A stretch of 64,000 nucleotides of DNA from the NCBI RefSeq assembly GCF_009192765.1, contig NZ_VOHQ01000003.1, forward strand, positions 62,001-126,000. The letters are read 5' to 3'. Under the pieces are notes generated by a model. The model was not told the origin of the DNA and did no database searches. It saw nothing but the letters and a program-made list of their open reading frames with translations. The first letter of the stretch is position 1; each line of letters opens with the position of its first letter. This DNA is from Agriterribacter humi. Lineage in GTDB: Bacteria; Bacteroidota; Bacteroidia; Chitinophagales; Chitinophagaceae. Position numbers and translations under genes: made by a program. This document shows positions 62,123-64,000 of this stretch, piece after piece.

Positions 62123-62605
62123 TTATATCACATTTTCCATTTTAACCAGGTATTCTTTTAATTGCAACCGGGCGCGGTGCAGGTATACTTTTACCTGGCT
62201 TTCGCTCAGTCCCGTTATTTTGCCAATTTCTTCGTACGAATAACCTTCATAATCTTTCAGCATCACCAATGAACGTTGGGTCTCGTTCAATCTTGCCAAT
62301 GCCTGCTCCAGTATTTTTCTTACACTGTGCTTTGGCTGCGCAATACCGGCATCTTCCCTGAAATCTTCTTTTAAGCTTATGCGTTTCCCTTTCCTGATGT
62401 GATCAATCATTTGGTTATAGGCCACAGTAAACAGGTATGATTTGCTTTTTTCATAGTGTACTTCATTCCTGTTTCGCCACAACTTTTCAAATGCGGTTTG
62501 TACTACATCGCGGGCATCTTCTTCATGCCTGAGATTTTTCAGGATAAATCTGTATACATTGTCTGCATAGCAGTTAACACATTCATTATACTCTCTTTCG
62601 GTCAT
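62123..62605 (-). CDS. ECF RNA polymerase sigma factor
   Basis: 160 residues. Region 2: NLRHEEDARDVVQTAFEKLW and KSYLFTVAYNQMIDHIRKG (about 20-80), region 4: LNETQRSLVMLKDYEGYSYE and ESQVKVYLHRARLQLKEY (about 105-155). First gene of a three-gene unit with the duplicated anti-sigma-like protein and an outer membrane barrel, so it likely responds to an envelope signal. It is divergent from idi. Confidence 0.93.
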   Translation of the reverse strand: MTEREYNECVNCYADNVYRFILKNLRHEEDARDVVQTAFEKLWRNRNEVHYEKSKSYLFTVAYNQMIDHIRKGKRISLKEDFREDAGIAQPKHSVRKILEQALARLNETQRSLVMLKDYEGYSYEEIGKITGLSESQVKVYLHRARLQLKEYLVKMENVI

Positions 62606-62748
62606 ACAGTCAGTTAAATTCCCTTAAAATTACCTCCCTAATGTGTGATTTTGTTTATTATACGGTTAAACGGCATAAAAGTTACATCAAAGTAAAAATT
62701 AAATGATATAGGTTTGCAGCCAGGCGTTAAATCCTTAAAAACATTGAA

Positions 62749-63276
62749 GTGAATAACCCGGTACACGATATTATTTTGGTGAATGAAAGGGATGAGCAGG
62801 TAGGTACCATGGAAAAAATGGAGGCACACCGCAAGGCGCTCTTACACAGGGCTTTCAGTGTATTTATTTTTAATAATAAAGGAGAAATGTTGTTGCAGCA
62901 GCGGGCCCGGGGCAAATATCATAGTGCGGGCTTGTGGACCAACGCCTGTTGCAGCCATCCCCGTCCGGGTGAAACCACTATAGCCGGTGCTCAAAGGCGG
63001 TTAAAAGAGGAACTTGGTTTTGTTGTTCCCCTGCAGAAAGCCTTTGATTTCATATATAAAGCCGGTTTTGATAATGGTCTTACAGAAAATGAATTTGACC
63101 ATGTATTTATGGGTGAATATGAAGGAGAAATTGTGCCGGATCCATCGGAGGTAAATGCGTTTTGTTATAAGTCAATGGATGCGATCCGGGAAGAACTGGA
63201 AGCAGATCCCGGTCATTATACAGCATGGTTTGCCATTGCTTTTCCCCTCATTAAGGCACACAGAAAAGGGATTTGA
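62749..63276 (+). CDS. idi: Isopentenyl-diphosphate delta-isomerase (type 1, Nudix)
   Basis: Interconverts isopentenyl and dimethylallyl diphosphate for isoprenoid synthesis. 175 residues. The active-site cysteine is Cys67 in TNACCSHPRPGE, with His70 beside it, and the Nudix-related glutamates are in GAQRRLKEELGF and ENEFDHVFMGEY. The start is GTG 62749 because the first ATG (62810) would remove conserved residues VNERDEQVGTM. Only one base separates its stop from that of the convergent korA. Confidence 0.95.
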   Translation: MNNPVHDIILVNERDEQVGTMEKMEAHRKALLHRAFSVFIFNNKGEMLLQQRARGKYHSAGLWTNACCSHPRPGETTIAGAQRRLKEELGFVVPLQKAFDFIYKAGFDNGLTENEFDHVFMGEYEGEIVPDPSEVNAFCYKSMDAIREELEADPGHYTAWFAIAFPLIKAHRKGI

Positions 63277-63277
63277 G

Positions 63278-64000
63278 TCAAACCAGCATTTTCTTCATCA
63301 CCTCTGTTAATTCGCCTTTGGTAATAGGTATACCCATGATTTTATTATAGGCTTTGGCGTCTACCAGGTATTTGTCGCGGATAATTTTAATGAGCTGTCC
63401 ATTATTGATCTCAGGAATAAGTACCTGTTCAAAGTTTTTAATGATATCCCCAAGATTGCGTGGAAATGGCCTTACATAACGGATATGCGCATGGGAAACT
63501 TCATGCCCCTGGGATTGCAGTTCTGCAACAGCGCTTTTTATAACTCCATAAGTAGAGCCCCAGCCAAGCACCAGCAATTTGCCTTTTTCCGCACCACTGT
63601 CTAATCGTTGTTCGGGAATATCATCGGCTATCTTATCTACCTTTTCTTCCCTGATCTTTACCATCAACTGATGATTTTCAGGATCATAGCTTACATTTCC
63701 TGTAATATTTTGCTTTTCAATGCCGCCAATACGATGTTCCAGTCCGGGTGTGCCCGGCACTACCCATGAACGAACCAGTTTTTCATCGCGCAGGTAAGGA
63801 TGATATTTTTCTTCCCCATGCCCCAGTTCTTTTTTGAAATGAACCGGCACTTCCGGTAAATCACTGCTTTGGGGAAAACGCCAGGGCTCGGCTCCATTGG
63901 CAATATAACCATCACTTAAAAAAATAATGGGGGTCATGTGCTGCACCGAAATACGGCAGGCTTCATATATGGCATCAAAACAATCGTGCGGTGAAGAAGC
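63278..64000 (-). CDS. korA: 2-oxoglutarate:ferredoxin oxidoreductase alpha subunit, 3' part
   Basis: Coenzyme A-dependent oxidation of 2-oxoacids with ferredoxin as acceptor. 240 codons are visible; the frame is open to the window edge (SSPHDCFDAIYEACRIS), so the start lies beyond base 64000. IIFLSDGYIANGAEPWRFP and LVLGWGSTYGVIKSAVAELQ, HIRYVRPFPRNLGDIIKNFE are typical of the fused gamma/alpha KorA form. The beta subunit would be expected downstream but idi converges instead, so korB must be elsewhere or upstream. Confidence 0.92.
   Translation of the reverse strand, partial: ASSPHDCFDAIYEACRISVQHMTPIIFLSDGYIANGAEPWRFPQSSDLPEVPVHFKKELGHGEEKYHPYLRDEKLVRSWVVPGTPGLEHRIGGIEKQNITGNVSYDPENHQLMVKIREEKVDKIADDIPEQRLDSGAEKGKLLVLGWGSTYGVIKSAVAELQSQGHEVSHAHIRYVRPFPRNLGDIIKNFEQVLIPEINNGQLIKIIRDKYLVDAKAYNKIMGIPITKGELTEVMKKMLV

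Noticed and set aside
1-64000. Mobile elements, phage genes, rRNA or tRNA genes
   Set aside because: No transposase, integrase or phage protein and no recognisable tRNA cloverleaf or rRNA sequence was found.

Overview
The window looks like a chromosomal segment of a Bacteroidota bacterium, most likely of the Chitinophagaceae or a near relative. The evidence is the overall gene content (DUF6089 barrel, FUSC, BI-1, GH63-like enzyme, two ECF sigma factors), a protein ending in a type IX secretion sorting domain, several start regions with the TAnnTTTG promoter box typical of the phylum, and few Shine-Dalgarno sequences. All genes look like ordinary housekeeping or envelope genes. I see no transposase, integrase, phage gene, CRISPR array, rRNA or tRNA.

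Layout. 1-9536: the distal half of a complex I operon, nuoG (5' end outside the window) to nuoN, all on the + strand. 9642-14920: recX, dnaN, a DUF2007 protein, a membrane hydroxylase, kdsB, an SMR exporter and a MurG-like glycosyltransferase. 15026-18148: a 44-residue lipoprotein, small unknowns, an ECF sigma factor with a membrane partner, and a TraB/GumN protein. 18375-23807 (-): TlpA-like lipoprotein, PDZ protein, aldehyde dehydrogenase, aldo/keto reductase. 23993-32547 (+): alpha/beta hydrolase, CBS protein, one-POTRA barrel, nadK, DUF6089 barrel, FUSC protein, L,D-transpeptidase. 32605-43224 (-): two-component pair, SNF2 helicase with two SWIM fingers, comB, gcvT, gamma carbonic anhydrase, PfkB kinase. 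43347-48187: small unknowns, DUF937-OmpA protein, LuxR-type regulator, omega-amidase, nagA. 48364-64000: T9SS cargo, S41 protease, thiL, inositol phosphatase, BI-1 protein, GH63-like enzyme with glucose dehydrogenase, thioredoxin, OmpA lipoprotein, an ECF sigma/anti-sigma/barrel unit, idi, and the 3' part of korA.

The most unusual signal is between the genes. Seven gaps carry degenerate tandem repeats with a strict 7-nt period, from 2 to 15 units in register. They use a few related unit types (ctataaa/ccataaa, ctgatag/ctgacgg, ctgcaac/ttgtaac, actcacc/agtcacc). All seven lie downstream of a gene, between co-directional or convergent genes; none of the divergent gaps has one. In three cases the preceding gene's stop codon lies inside the tract, so the repeat supplies the protein's last residues or its stop. 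One tract (51769-51859) folds back on itself. They resemble in form the heptameric short tandem repeats described in cyanobacteria; I know of no described function.

A second dispersed element is a GC-rich palindrome of about 20 bp (cctgcct...aggcagg) at 27058, 31469 and 40784. The last copy lies in frame inside gcvT and encodes a loop reading NLPAGRQG. The omega-amidase at 46253 has a similar NFPRQG insertion that may be a decayed copy. Together the two families suggest active small-repeat dynamics in an otherwise conservative region.
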